DNA of 64,000 bases from Frankineae bacterium MT45 (GTDB lineage: Bacteria; Actinomycetota; Actinomycetes; Mycobacteriales; Jatrophihabitantaceae), in NCBI GenBank assembly GCA_900100325.1, contig LT629697.1:3159423-3223422 (forward strand). The letters are read 5' to 3'. A model generated the notes under the pieces. That model made no database searches. It was not told the origin of the DNA and was given only the letters and a program-made list of their open reading frames with translations. How positions within the stretch are numbered: the stretch's first letter is position 1; each line of letters starts with the position of its first letter. A program made the translations under genes and the position numbers. This document shows positions 17,183 through 25,208 of the stretch, piece by piece.

Positions 17183-17470
17183 TCAGCGGAAGGACGCCGC
17201 GATCCGCTGCTCCACCTCGGCATAACTCGCGCCGGCCTGCCCCAGCAACCGGCCGATTCCGTCGAGTGCGTCGCAGAGGCCGGCGGCGTGGACATCGAAC
17301 TGTTCGTAGAGTGCGGCGAACTGCGTTGCCGCCGCCCCCGACCACTCTGAGCCGACGACCGGCGCGAGTTGTCCCTTCAGGCTCTGCTGGGAGAGGCGGA
17401 TCTCAGCAGACGTTCTGGAGGTGGTGCCGCTCAGTGTCTGCAACTGTTCTGGCGTGACTTTCAATGGCAT
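17183..17470 (-). CDS. WXG100-family (ESAT-6-like) secreted protein
   Basis: A 95-residue helical-hairpin protein. The WXG motif is WSG at residues 43-45 between two long helices, and a C-terminal YxxxE motif (YAEVE, 83-87) matches the type VII secretion signal. ATG 17470 is chosen because GGGAGGG lies seven bases upstream; the frame extends 16 residues further without good support. Such proteins usually dimerise and are exported by ESX/type VII machinery, but no EccC or partner gene is in this window. The gene is upstream of the SUFU-domain gene on the same strand. Confidence 0.83.
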   Translation of the reverse strand: MPLKVTPEQLQTLSGTTSRTSAEIRLSQQSLKGQLAPVVGSEWSGAAATQFAALYEQFDVHAAGLCDALDGIGRLLGQAGASYAEVEQRIAASFR

Positions 17471-17649
17471 GGCGAATCCCTCCCGGGCGACCCGTTGTCG
17501 CCTCGTTCTCAGGGTCAAAGCTAGCGAGCTCGCCGGTCGTCGGAGCGCGGATCAGGCGCCCTGTGGACGAACCATCGCGTCTGTCCGGTTATCCACAGAC
17601 TGGGCCCGGTGCGCGGCCGATCATCCTACTTTTTAGGGAGAATGGGGAT

Positions 17650-18147
17650 TCACATGAGTTCGACGAGAGCGGGGATCTCCTGGTTGGCGTACCACGCAAG
17701 TTCATAGCCTTCGACGTCGTCGACCAGTTCCTGGGCGTCGTCGTCGCCCAACTCCGCGCGCACCATCGCCGTGGCCGCGGCGCGTACCGCCTCCTCGGCG
17801 TCCTCGCCGTCGACGTGCACCGAGGCGATCGCCGACAGGGGCACCGGCACCGAAAGGCGCACGACTCCCCGATCGAGGTCATCGCGGACGGTTACGTCGG
17901 CGTCTTCGACGTCGGCGGCTAGCACCACGCGTCGTGCTGCTGTCTCGGGCTCGGCATCGAGTAGGCGGAGCGAAGCCCGGGCCGCCTCAATCATCGCCGC
18001 GTACTCAAGCTCCTCGATGTCGTCGTCGCGATACCAGTCACGCAGACCATCAGTGACGGCGAAGGCCGTCGTCGGGCCGAAGCCGATCTCGCCGGCCGTC
18101 AGCAGGCTCCCCAGTTGCGTCATCGTGGACGGGATATAGATCCTCAT
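17650..18147 (-). CDS. DUF6912 family protein
   Basis: A 165-residue acidic protein that begins MRIYIPSTMTQLGSLLTAGE, the characteristic opening of the actinobacterial DUF6912 family. It continues with an alternating alpha/beta pattern, including VRLSVPVPLSAIASVHVDGEDAEEAV and ELVDDVEGYELAWYANQEI near the end. No enzymatic motif is visible and its function is unknown. The ATG at 18147 overlaps the stop codon of the upstream patatin gene (ATGA), so it is the last gene of the wax synthase-patatin-DUF6912 operon. It is cytoplasmic, with no membrane segment. Confidence 0.75.
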   Translation of the reverse strand: MRIYIPSTMTQLGSLLTAGEIGFGPTTAFAVTDGLRDWYRDDDIEELEYAAMIEAARASLRLLDAEPETAARRVVLAADVEDADVTVRDDLDRGVVRLSVPVPLSAIASVHVDGEDAEEAVRAAATAMVRAELGDDDAQELVDDVEGYELAWYANQEIPALVELM

Positions 18148-19289
18148 GCTCCTGCGCTCCGCCGGCCGAGATCTCCTGGGCTGCTCCAGCTACGGGAGGC
18201 GAGTTGCCGGCGCAGCTGAATAGACGCCGTCCGTTTGGCCATCTCCAGAACCTCGGACCGCCGGCGTGGATTCATCAGGTTCAGTCCGATGACCTCCAGG
18301 TCGGCCGGCTCCGGCGTAACGAGGGCAACCCGCTTGCCGCTGGCGCGTAGCAGCTCCACGTCGCTCAGCACTCCCCGAGTGACCGATCGGCGCACTGCGC
18401 GCTCGATCCGCCCGACCGGTGAGCGGCGGCGGTCGGCGGTGACCGAGGCCATCGGGGCCAGCACATAGACCTCGTCGACATCGGTGTCGATGAGCACGTC
18501 GAGGGAGGCGTTCGAGATCGCACCCCCGTCGATGAAGCTGTGGTCGCCGAGACGTACCGGCGGGTACCAGGCCGGAATCGAGCAGGATGCGGTCACGGCG
18601 TCGCTCAGGCTGACCAGCGGATCACCGAAGGGCCCGAGGTCGTCGTGCCCGAAGAGCACCCGCTGACCAGTTCGATAGTCGGTGGCCACGATCCACGGAC
18701 GGGGCGAGTTCGGCCAGGCGGAGTCGAATCCCCTGTCCGCGGCCACGGCGGCGACCATCTGCGTCACCGGGGCCAGCGTGCCGCGGCCAGCCGGCAGCAC
18801 ACCCGACAGGGTGACGATCGGCCGCACCTTGCCGGGGTGACGCACGGCGTTCAGCAGCAGCTGTGGCGATCCCGGGAGGCGGCCGGGGCGGCGCGGGAGC
18901 GCCCGGCCAGTGGCGGCGTCGTGGTCAAAGGCGATGGGTGGGTCAGTCGGGAGCGCTACGCCTTGATGATGACGGCGGATCTGATCGACGGTGATGCCAC
19001 AGGAGAGCAGGGCGGCCCCGACGGAGCCGGCCGAGGTGCCGACAATGATGTCTACCTCGTGCGCACGGAGCCCGGCCTCGACCTCCAACGCGCTGAGGGC
19101 GCCGAGCATCCAAGCGAAACCGAGTACCCCGCCGCTACCCAGGACGATTGCCCGGGACGGGCGTGGAGCCTGTGAACCAACCGCGTGCAGCCGAGACGAC
19201 CGGCCCGACTTCGCCGTCGCCCGCGCCGTCCGTGCCGCTTTTGCTGTGCCGTTGGTTCCGTTCTCACCCACCGGACGGGGGTCGCTCAT
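18144..19289 (-). CDS. Patatin-like phospholipase
   Basis: A 381-residue patatin-family lipid acyl hydrolase. The glycine-rich oxyanion loop GSGGVLG is at 51-57, the nucleophile motif GTSAGS at 84-89 (Ser86), and the dyad aspartate in DGGA (Asp254). The family releases fatty acids from phospholipid or neutral lipid. The N-terminal 40 residues are polar and unstructured, and no clear signal peptide is present. The ATG at 19289 overlaps the stop of the wax-ester synthase gene, and its own stop overlaps the DUF6912 start. Coupling to a lipid-synthesising enzyme suggests that the pair manages storage lipid. Confidence 0.92.
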   Translation of the reverse strand: MSDPRPVGENGTNGTAKAARTARATAKSGRSSRLHAVGSQAPRPSRAIVLGSGGVLGFAWMLGALSALEVEAGLRAHEVDIIVGTSAGSVGAALLSCGITVDQIRRHHQGVALPTDPPIAFDHDAATGRALPRRPGRLPGSPQLLLNAVRHPGKVRPIVTLSGVLPAGRGTLAPVTQMVAAVAADRGFDSAWPNSPRPWIVATDYRTGQRVLFGHDDLGPFGDPLVSLSDAVTASCSIPAWYPPVRLGDHSFIDGGAISNASLDVLIDTDVDEVYVLAPMASVTADRRRSPVGRIERAVRRSVTRGVLSDVELLRASGKRVALVTPEPADLEVIGLNLMNPRRRSEVLEMAKRTASIQLRRQLASRSWSSPGDLGRRSAGA

Positions 19290-20743
19290 TGGGCGACACT
19301 TCCGCTCTTCTTCGCCGCCCTACCGGTGCGGGCGGCGGGCGTCTTCGGGGCCTGGCTGGCCGCCACCAGCTCCTCGAGGGACTCTTCGATCAGGGTGGCG
19401 AGCACGTCGACGTCGGGCATCGAGTCCCGGTCAGCGTTCAGGCCGTAGTAGACGCCGCCGTTGTAGGAGGTGAGGCCAACCGACACCGCTTGACCAGTGG
19501 CCAGTGGAAGAATCGGGTACATCTGGGTCATCTCCGCCCCGGCGGCGTAGAGCGGGAACTGCGGCCCGGGGACGTTGGTGACGACCAGGTTGAAGAGGCG
19601 GCGCGTGAATTCGTTCGCGGCCCGCGCGCCCATCGCGTGCAGCGTCGGCGGGGCGAAGCCGGATAGGGCGACGATCGAGTCGGCCCCGACTGACTGCCCG
19701 GACTCGCTGTGGGCCTGCATGGCATAGCTGACCTGGGCCAATCGCATCAGCGGGCTGGCCTCCCCGATCGGCAGGTCGACGAAGAACGCCGAGACCTTGT
19801 TGCCGAGGGCGCTGTCAAGGTCTGCGTCGGTGCGGACGCTGACCGGAACCATCGCCCGGATCGTGGTGGCCGGGGTGACCGACTCGCCGCGGAAGAGCAG
19901 CCAGCCGCGCAGTGCACCGGCGACCGTGGCCAGCACGACGTCGTTGATCGTGCCGCCATGCTGTTTGCGAACCAGCTTGTAGTCCTCAAGCGAGGTCGCC
20001 GCGGTGCCGTAGCGGCGCTGCTCACCGATGCCGGTGTTGAGGGGGCTGGGCGGCGCGGGACGAATGGCCACCTTCACCGCCGACGCGATGCTCTCGACGG
20101 CGCCGACCAAGCGACCGGCCGTGGAGCGCACGTCGTTCACCCCGAGGCGGACGGTGTCGACCACGGCACCGGGGCGGCGGATGAGTTCGTTGACCGCCTC
20201 CACGAAGAGCTGGGTGGAGGAGGGTTCCGGCTCGGGCATCCAGAGATCTTCGGGCACTTCACGAGGCACCGGCGACGCGTCGAGGATGACCTGGCCGATG
20301 TCGATCGCGCTGATCCCGTCGACCACCGCATGGTGGGTCTTGGTGATGATCGCGACTCGCCCACCGGAGAGTCCCTCGACCAGGTACATCTCCCAGAGCG
20401 GTCGGCTGCGGTCAAGGGGACGGGACTGAATGCGGGCGCAGAACTCGCGCAGTTGCTCCTCCGAGCCCGGGCGGGGCAGCGCCGAGCGTCGCACGTGGTA
20501 CGTGATGTCGAACTCGGGGTCATCCAGCCATACCGGGTTCGCGATCCGCCCGGGAATGAAGCGAACCTTCTGCCGGTAGCGGGGAACCAGCGAGATTCGC
20601 TCCTCGAGCAGCGTCACCAGGCGCTCGTAGTCGAACCCGTCGGCCGGCGGTTCGAAGATGGCCAGCCCGCCGACGTGCATCGGCGTGGTCCGCCCCTCCA
20701 GATAGAGGAAGGAGACGTCCAGGGAGGAGAGCCGGTCAGTCAT
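19286..20743 (-). CDS. Wax ester synthase / diacylglycerol acyltransferase (WS/DGAT)
   Basis: A 485-residue bifunctional O-acyltransferase that makes triacylglycerol or wax esters from fatty acyl-CoA, probably at the membrane. The catalytic HHxxxDG motif reads HHAVVDG (137-143). The later conserved NDVVLA segment lies within GGTINDVVLATVAGALRGW, and PLWEMY is also typical. The ATG at 20743 (MTDRLSSLDVSFLYLEG) is the canonical family start, with AAGGAG about 11 bases upstream. It is the first gene of an operon with patatin lipase and DUF6912, each pair overlapping by 4 bp. The C-terminal 30 residues are variable. Confidence 0.94.
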   Translation of the reverse strand: MTDRLSSLDVSFLYLEGRTTPMHVGGLAIFEPPADGFDYERLVTLLEERISLVPRYRQKVRFIPGRIANPVWLDDPEFDITYHVRRSALPRPGSEEQLREFCARIQSRPLDRSRPLWEMYLVEGLSGGRVAIITKTHHAVVDGISAIDIGQVILDASPVPREVPEDLWMPEPEPSSTQLFVEAVNELIRRPGAVVDTVRLGVNDVRSTAGRLVGAVESIASAVKVAIRPAPPSPLNTGIGEQRRYGTAATSLEDYKLVRKQHGGTINDVVLATVAGALRGWLLFRGESVTPATTIRAMVPVSVRTDADLDSALGNKVSAFFVDLPIGEASPLMRLAQVSYAMQAHSESGQSVGADSIVALSGFAPPTLHAMGARAANEFTRRLFNLVVTNVPGPQFPLYAAGAEMTQMYPILPLATGQAVSVGLTSYNGGVYYGLNADRDSMPDVDVLATLIEESLEELVAASQAPKTPAARTGRAAKKSGSVAQ

Positions 20744-20907
20744 CGCGCAGAAGTCTCCTTCGGGCCGGTTGCCAGGGTGGCTGGCACACTTTTGGCTCAG
20801 TCGTACTCGCCGTCGCGGCGGGTGGGTCGCGATGGTGGGCAGGATTACACCAATACGTCATGGTCGCACGCGCCAGCCAGAGCCAGCCACCGCCCGGTCG
20901 ACACGCA

Positions 20908-22065
20908 CTAGAAGAGCGATAGTTGGTCGCTGTTGGCAGTCTTACGATGCAGCGGCGGGTAGGACTTTCTGCCGTTCGATCCGTAGCGGTATCCGGTCGA
21001 CTGGTGCCCGCCTTGCTGCCGGCCAGCGCCTTCACTCTCCCCGAATCGGCGGCCGGAGGCGGCGTCGCTGTAGCTACCGGAGAAGCCTCCGTCATATGAA
21101 GTGATGGCGGGAACCGGTACCGCAGTGTCGGCCGCGATGCCGGCCAGCAGGCGCAGTGCCTTCGGCAGCGTCCAGGTGAGCTGAAGCGTCTCGAACGCCG
21201 GGCGCAGCATGATGGCATCCAATGGCAGGCGCCCCCGTCCGGCGGCGCAGCCCTCAGCCAGTTCCACCTCCAGTGGCACCGAGGTGTGCATCGCCATGAC
21301 CGCACAGTTGAGTTCCCAGGCGGAGCGGGCTTCCGGGGTGGCGAGCCGGCCCGCTGCGGCCTTGCCCACGGCGGCGATCACCCTGGTGCCGCCGGCATCC
21401 AGATCGTCGAACGCGCTACGGGCGGTACCCAGCGCAGCCAGCAACTTGGCGGCGGTCTTCGCGCCGATGCCGTGCACGCCGACGAGGTTGTCCGACGCGT
21501 CACCGCGCATCGCGGCGTAGTCCCGGTACTGATCAGGACGGATACCGAGCATCAGCATCAGCCGCTGAGCATTGAGCATCGGAGACGCCTCGACCCCGCC
21601 ATTGATGATGCGAAGCACCGACGTCGTGTCGTTGATGAGGGCGAAGGCGTCCCGATCCGAGGTCATGACCACGGTGTGGGCGTCCAAGGAGGTCGCATGG
21701 CGCGCCGCCGAGGCCAGTACATCATCGGCCTCGAGACCGGCCGGCACGATGACCTCTAGGCCCATGTCGGTGAGGATTTCGACGGCGAGCATCAACTGCT
21801 GCTCAAGCGTGGGCGGCTTCTCCGACCGCTGCGCCTTGTACAGCGGCCAGCGATCACGGCGCAGGCTGGCCTGCGGGTCATCGAAGCCGATCACGACGGC
21901 GTCCGGCTCGACGCGCTCGACGGCGGCGACGAGCTGTGAGACGAGTCCCCGGACCGCCCACATCGCGCGCCCGTCGCTGGTGCGAAGTCCGGAGGACGCG
22001 AGCGCGTGAAAACTGCGGTGAAGCAGCGAGTTGCCGTCCACGGCCAGCAGTACCTGAGAACTCAC
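20908..22065 (-). CDS. 5'-3' exonuclease (FEN/PolA-N type) ending in a beta-clamp-binding motif
   Basis: A 385-residue protein with the 5'-3' exonuclease fold of the PolI N-terminus. AVDGNSLLHRSFHAL is the first metal site, FDDP and GLEADD are further acidic clusters, MTSDRDAFALIND follows, and GVHGIGAKTAAKLLAALG is the helix-hairpin-helix region. It likely processes flaps or Okazaki fragments. From about residue 320 the tail is Gly/Ser/Arg-rich and ends in QLSLF, a match to the beta-clamp (DnaN) binding pentapeptide, so targeting to the sliding clamp is likely. GTG 22065 is preferred because of an upstream GGAGAG. The polymerase and 3'-5' domains are absent. Confidence 0.85.
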   Translation of the reverse strand: MSSQVLLAVDGNSLLHRSFHALASSGLRTSDGRAMWAVRGLVSQLVAAVERVEPDAVVIGFDDPQASLRRDRWPLYKAQRSEKPPTLEQQLMLAVEILTDMGLEVIVPAGLEADDVLASAARHATSLDAHTVVMTSDRDAFALINDTTSVLRIINGGVEASPMLNAQRLMLMLGIRPDQYRDYAAMRGDASDNLVGVHGIGAKTAAKLLAALGTARSAFDDLDAGGTRVIAAVGKAAAGRLATPEARSAWELNCAVMAMHTSVPLEVELAEGCAAGRGRLPLDAIMLRPAFETLQLTWTLPKALRLLAGIAADTAVPVPAITSYDGGFSGSYSDAASGRRFGESEGAGRQQGGHQSTGYRYGSNGRKSYPPLHRKTANSDQLSLF

Positions 22066-22147
22066 ACCCTCACTCTCCCACCTCAGTACGACAGTTCCGA
22101 GTGCCCCGCCGGGACGAGTGCTGTTCTGATGCCATCCGAGCCGCGGA

Positions 22148-23440
22148 TCACGCCCGTGAGCGGCGTCGAGCCGGTTGACTGACGCCTGCGAGATCAGCGG
22201 CCAGCTCCGCCGCGGCCACCCGGAGCGGGCTGCGGGGCCGGACGTCGGCGAGCGTCTTCCCGACCCGGAGTGCTGCGTCCAGCGCCTCGACATCGTTCGG
22301 CAGCATGGCGGCCGGCCGACACCCGGCGAAGCGTTCGAGCGCCTTCGCCAGTTCCGCCTCCGCGTCCCCGGGGACGGCGCTACTACGCACCTTGTTCAGC
22401 ACCACCCGTATCGGGGCCGACACCTGAGCATCGCGAAGCTCGGCGAGGCCGCGCACCAGACGCTGCATGCCGATCGGATCGCCGGCGCCAACGGCGATGA
22501 TGACGTCGGCGCTGTCGAGTACAGCCAGCGTGGCGCCGTTTCGCCTGGGAGCGACCGTGTCGAAGGAGAGCTCCTCGTCCGATTCGAGGTTGAAGCCGCA
22601 GTCGACGACGGTGAAGTCGGCCAGACCGCGGGCGGCTTCGAGCACCGACTCAACCGCCGCGGGTCGTAGTTCGGGCCAGCGCTCGGCCCGCGGCAGCCCG
22701 GTGAGAACTCGCAGCGACGGGCTGAGCTGCCAAGCCAGGGCCGCCAACGAAGCCGCGTCGAGACGGGACGAGCCGGCCTGACGACACGCGGCGGCGAACC
22801 CGGGTGACTCATCCAGCAGGCCGAGAACCGACGCGACAACTCCGCCATAGACGTCCGCGTCTACGAGGAGGCTGGATCGGGTGAGGCGGGAGAGCTCGTC
22901 CGCCATGAGCACTGCGACGGTGGTCCGTCCGGGCGCCCCCGTCGGCCCCCAGACCGCGATTACGGTTCCACGTTGGGTCGGCAATTCGACCGGGAATGCG
23001 CCCGGCGTCGGCGGGATCGCCATCGAGATCGAGGCGGTCGGGTCGCCGAATCCTCGCGGGGCCCGCTCACCACTCTCGCGGGCGGCGATGGCGTCGCCGA
23101 TGACGCCGGCGATCACGGCGGAGTCCGCGTCCTCAGGCACGACGAACCCGACGCCTATCGCGGCGAGCCGTTCCTGGGCCGCCTCGTCACCTCTGCGGAC
23201 CACGCCGATGACCGCAACCTCGGCCGCAGCGAGCCGGTCGATGGCGTCCGCGTCCAGGCGCCGTAGCCCGGCCGCGACGAGGGCGGCTCGGGCCTGGCCA
23301 GTGGTGGCGACCGCGAGCAGATCGACGACGTCGACGCAGCGCCGCACGACGCTCACCTCGTGGTCGCCGCGGTCCAGCGCGACGACCAGCCTCGCCTCCC
23401 AGTCGGCCCCGTCGGCCGCCGTGAGGACCGGCGTCTTCAC
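22148..23440 (-). CDS. MinD/ParA-like ATPase, CpaE/TadZ type
   Basis: A 430-residue protein with an N-terminal receiver-like half (about 1-150) and a C-terminal deviant Walker A ATPase. The phosphate loop is WGPTGAPGRTTVA (about 165-177), with Arg where many ParA proteins have the terminal Lys. LVDADVYGGVVASVLG (switch region) and VVDCGFNL follow. Such proteins organise polar or pilus machinery or work with cell-surface assembly. It is coupled to the SAF/CpaB-like gene (GTG start at 23440 overlapping that stop), so the pair probably acts together. No secretion ATPase or pilin gene is nearby. Confidence 0.82.
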   Translation of the reverse strand: MKTPVLTAADGADWEARLVVALDRGDHEVSVVRRCVDVVDLLAVATTGQARAALVAAGLRRLDADAIDRLAAAEVAVIGVVRRGDEAAQERLAAIGVGFVVPEDADSAVIAGVIGDAIAARESGERAPRGFGDPTASISMAIPPTPGAFPVELPTQRGTVIAVWGPTGAPGRTTVAVLMADELSRLTRSSLLVDADVYGGVVASVLGLLDESPGFAAACRQAGSSRLDAASLAALAWQLSPSLRVLTGLPRAERWPELRPAAVESVLEAARGLADFTVVDCGFNLESDEELSFDTVAPRRNGATLAVLDSADVIIAVGAGDPIGMQRLVRGLAELRDAQVSAPIRVVLNKVRSSAVPGDAEAELAKALERFAGCRPAAMLPNDVEALDAALRVGKTLADVRPRSPLRVAAAELAADLAGVSQPARRRSRA

Positions 23441-24117
23441 GACGAGGCACCTCCGCAGTCGGCGAGATCAGGCAATGAATCATTGCTGTTTGACGCTGCC
23501 CGGCCGGTGACCACCCCGGCTCGAAGCGTGGCGTCGGTGATGCCCAGCGCCGTGACGACACGCTGGGCGAGTTCCGGCGTCACCCGTACCACCGCGCTCT
23601 GTCCGCCGTCCGCCGTCAGGCCCCCGCCGGTCGACTGGACGTCCTGCACCGTGACGTCGTTGAGTACGACGGTTGCCGGACAGGTCTTGGTCGAGATCCA
23701 CAGTTGCAGCCGTTCACCGCGCGTCAAGCTGGGGGCCTCGCCGGCCTGCAGGGGCACAGTGACCGTGGTCGTGCGCGTGATCGCCCCGATCGCCGAACGC
23801 GGGATGAGCTCACCGGCACCGATGTCGCGGGTGAGTACCTGCCCGGCAACGGACGTCGTCGCCGGCAGGTATGCGCTCGACCCGGCGGGCAGATGCACGC
23901 TGACCGGGGCCAGGTCCGACGGGCTGATCACGGCTCCGGCCGAGAGGCTGCGCGACGACGTCCACATGCGGACGGTGGAGTCGGCCGAGGCGACGACGGT
24001 GGCACCGATGGCGACGCTGGCGAGTACCAGCACCACACCGGCGATCAGCCTCAGATCCAGCCAACTGGGCGTCTTCACGCGGCGTGGCGTGGGAGATGGA
24101 GTAGTCACGCCCAACAT
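23437..24117 (-). CDS. SAF-domain membrane protein (CpaB/RcpC-like)
   Basis: A 226-residue protein with one membrane helix (RLIAGVVLVLASVAIGATVVA, about 22-42) followed by a SAF domain: DLAPVSVHLPAGSSAYLPAT and VAGQVLTRDIGAGELIP are typical of the CpaB/RcpC group that braces Flp pilus secretins. The extracytoplasmic remainder is Ser/Thr/Gly-rich. ATG 24117 is chosen; GTG 24108 is an alternative. Its stop overlaps the ATPase gene start. The frame runs upstream without a stop, which is noise in high-GC DNA. A small HTH gene is divergent, 129 bp away. Confidence 0.78.
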   Translation of the reverse strand: MLGVTTPSPTPRRVKTPSWLDLRLIAGVVLVLASVAIGATVVASADSTVRMWTSSRSLSAGAVISPSDLAPVSVHLPAGSSAYLPATTSVAGQVLTRDIGAGELIPRSAIGAITRTTTVTVPLQAGEAPSLTRGERLQLWISTKTCPATVVLNDVTVQDVQSTGGGLTADGGQSAVVRVTPELAQRVVTALGITDATLRAGVVTGRAASNSNDSLPDLADCGGASS

Positions 24118-24246
24118 GCTGCAGTAGAGCCAAGCCGATGAAAATATCGTCACCGAAACTGTGGATAAGGTCATCGCCTGTGAACGACGAGATGTCACAC
24201 TGGGTGAAGGCAAACGCATGATTCTGACCCGAAATGAGTTCTGACC

Positions 24247-24483
24247 ATGGCATCCGATCGGTTCCTCACCCTGCCTGACGTCGCCGAGATCCTGAATATT
24301 TCGGCATCTCAGACGTACGCACTGGTGCGCAACAGCGAACTGGACGCCATCAAGATCGGCGGCCGGGGGCAGTGGCGCGTCGAGCGGGTAAAGCTTGAGG
24401 AGTACATCGCCCGGATGTATGACGAGACCCGCAAATTCGTCGAGCAGCATCCGCTGACGGAGAGCGAGCCCGAGCTCAGCTGA
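24247..24483 (+). CDS. Small helix-turn-helix DNA-binding protein (excisionase/HTH_17 type)
   Basis: A 78-residue protein of the HTH_17 (MerR-like winged helix) family. It opens MASDRFLTLPDVAEILN, and the recognition region ISASQTYALVRNSELDAIKIGGRGQWRVERVKLEEYIARMY is the conserved core. The C-terminal tail is acidic. It binds DNA as a regulator. Many actinobacteria carry a similar protein beside a SAF-domain gene, as here. The ATG at 24247 is the only plausible start and has no strong ribosome site. It could regulate the divergent SAF/ATPase operon. Confidence 0.83.
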   Translation: MASDRFLTLPDVAEILNISASQTYALVRNSELDAIKIGGRGQWRVERVKLEEYIARMYDETRKFVEQHPLTESEPELS

Positions 24484-24508
24484 CCACCGCGTGCCGATCG
24501 GCGGGAGC

Positions 24509-25081
24509 CTAGCCCGCCGCGCGCCGGAGAACGGCCAGCGCTGCGAACGGCACCGCCAGCACATCGCGTACCTCACGGTGCCGGCGTAACTCCCCAGGGG
24601 CGTGGGTAGCCAGCTCCAGGAAGTCACGTCCGACCCGGTCGACGGTGCCATCCAGCATCGAGCCGTCGACCAGGCTGACTCGAACCGCGGATCGATCGCG
24701 CGCGATCCCGCGCAGCGCGTGGCCCAATCCCAGCCTCGACTCGATCAGCGATTCGGACTCTGGCACGGCAGCGGACCGCCCGAGCCCGCTGATGCTCAGC
24801 GCCGGGGCGAGCAGCGCCAATGCGTCCCGCCCCGAACCTTCATCCAGCAGCAGCCAGTCCGGACCGACTCGCTGCAGGAGACCTCCGACCAGGACGCCTT
24901 GCGGGTAGCGGATACGAAGCGTGGCTCCCACGGACGGTCGCAGTCGATCGATGAGACGAAGCCGGCTGACCTCGATTCGGACCTGATCCTCCACCTCGGC
25001 GGCCCGCTGCGCCGCGGCCAGAGCATCGGCCTGAGCCTCCAGGTCGGCGAAGAGCCCATCCCACCTGATCGTCTCCGGCAC
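24509..25081 (-). CDS. Uncharacterised protein, possible LSm/Sm-like beta-barrel
   Basis: I do not recognise a named family. The 190-residue product starts with a helical, charged segment (FADLEAQADALAAAQRAAEVE). Two strand-rich halves follow: ATLRIRYPQGVLVGGLLQRVGPDWLLLDEG and SAVRVSLVDGSMLDGTVDRVGRDFLELATH. Each resembles a small Sm-like barrel, but this is inferred by eye. The end is helical (VPFAALAVLRRAAG). GTG 25081 is preferred, with GAGA upstream; TTG 25126 is another option. It lies 26 bp convergent with the HTH gene. A role in nucleic-acid or signal binding cannot be excluded. Confidence 0.6.
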   Translation of the reverse strand: MPETIRWDGLFADLEAQADALAAAQRAAEVEDQVRIEVSRLRLIDRLRPSVGATLRIRYPQGVLVGGLLQRVGPDWLLLDEGSGRDALALLAPALSISGLGRSAAVPESESLIESRLGLGHALRGIARDRSAVRVSLVDGSMLDGTVDRVGRDFLELATHAPGELRRHREVRDVLAVPFAALAVLRRAAG

Positions 25082-25208
25082 CCGCGAATTCTCGCAGATC
25101 CGCTGAACGCCCCGAACGTGAGACAAGCTTCCCTACGGATCTCTATCAGGCTTGACCGATGGTTATTGCATGTATCAGAATGCAAATGAACGCAAACGAA
25201 GGTATTGA

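Noticed and set aside
17589-24168. Two perfect DnaA-box-like nonamers (TTATCCACA at 17589-17597, TGTGGATAA at 24160-24168)
   Set aside because: Single isolated matches occur by chance in a window of this size, and no replication genes or box clusters are nearby.
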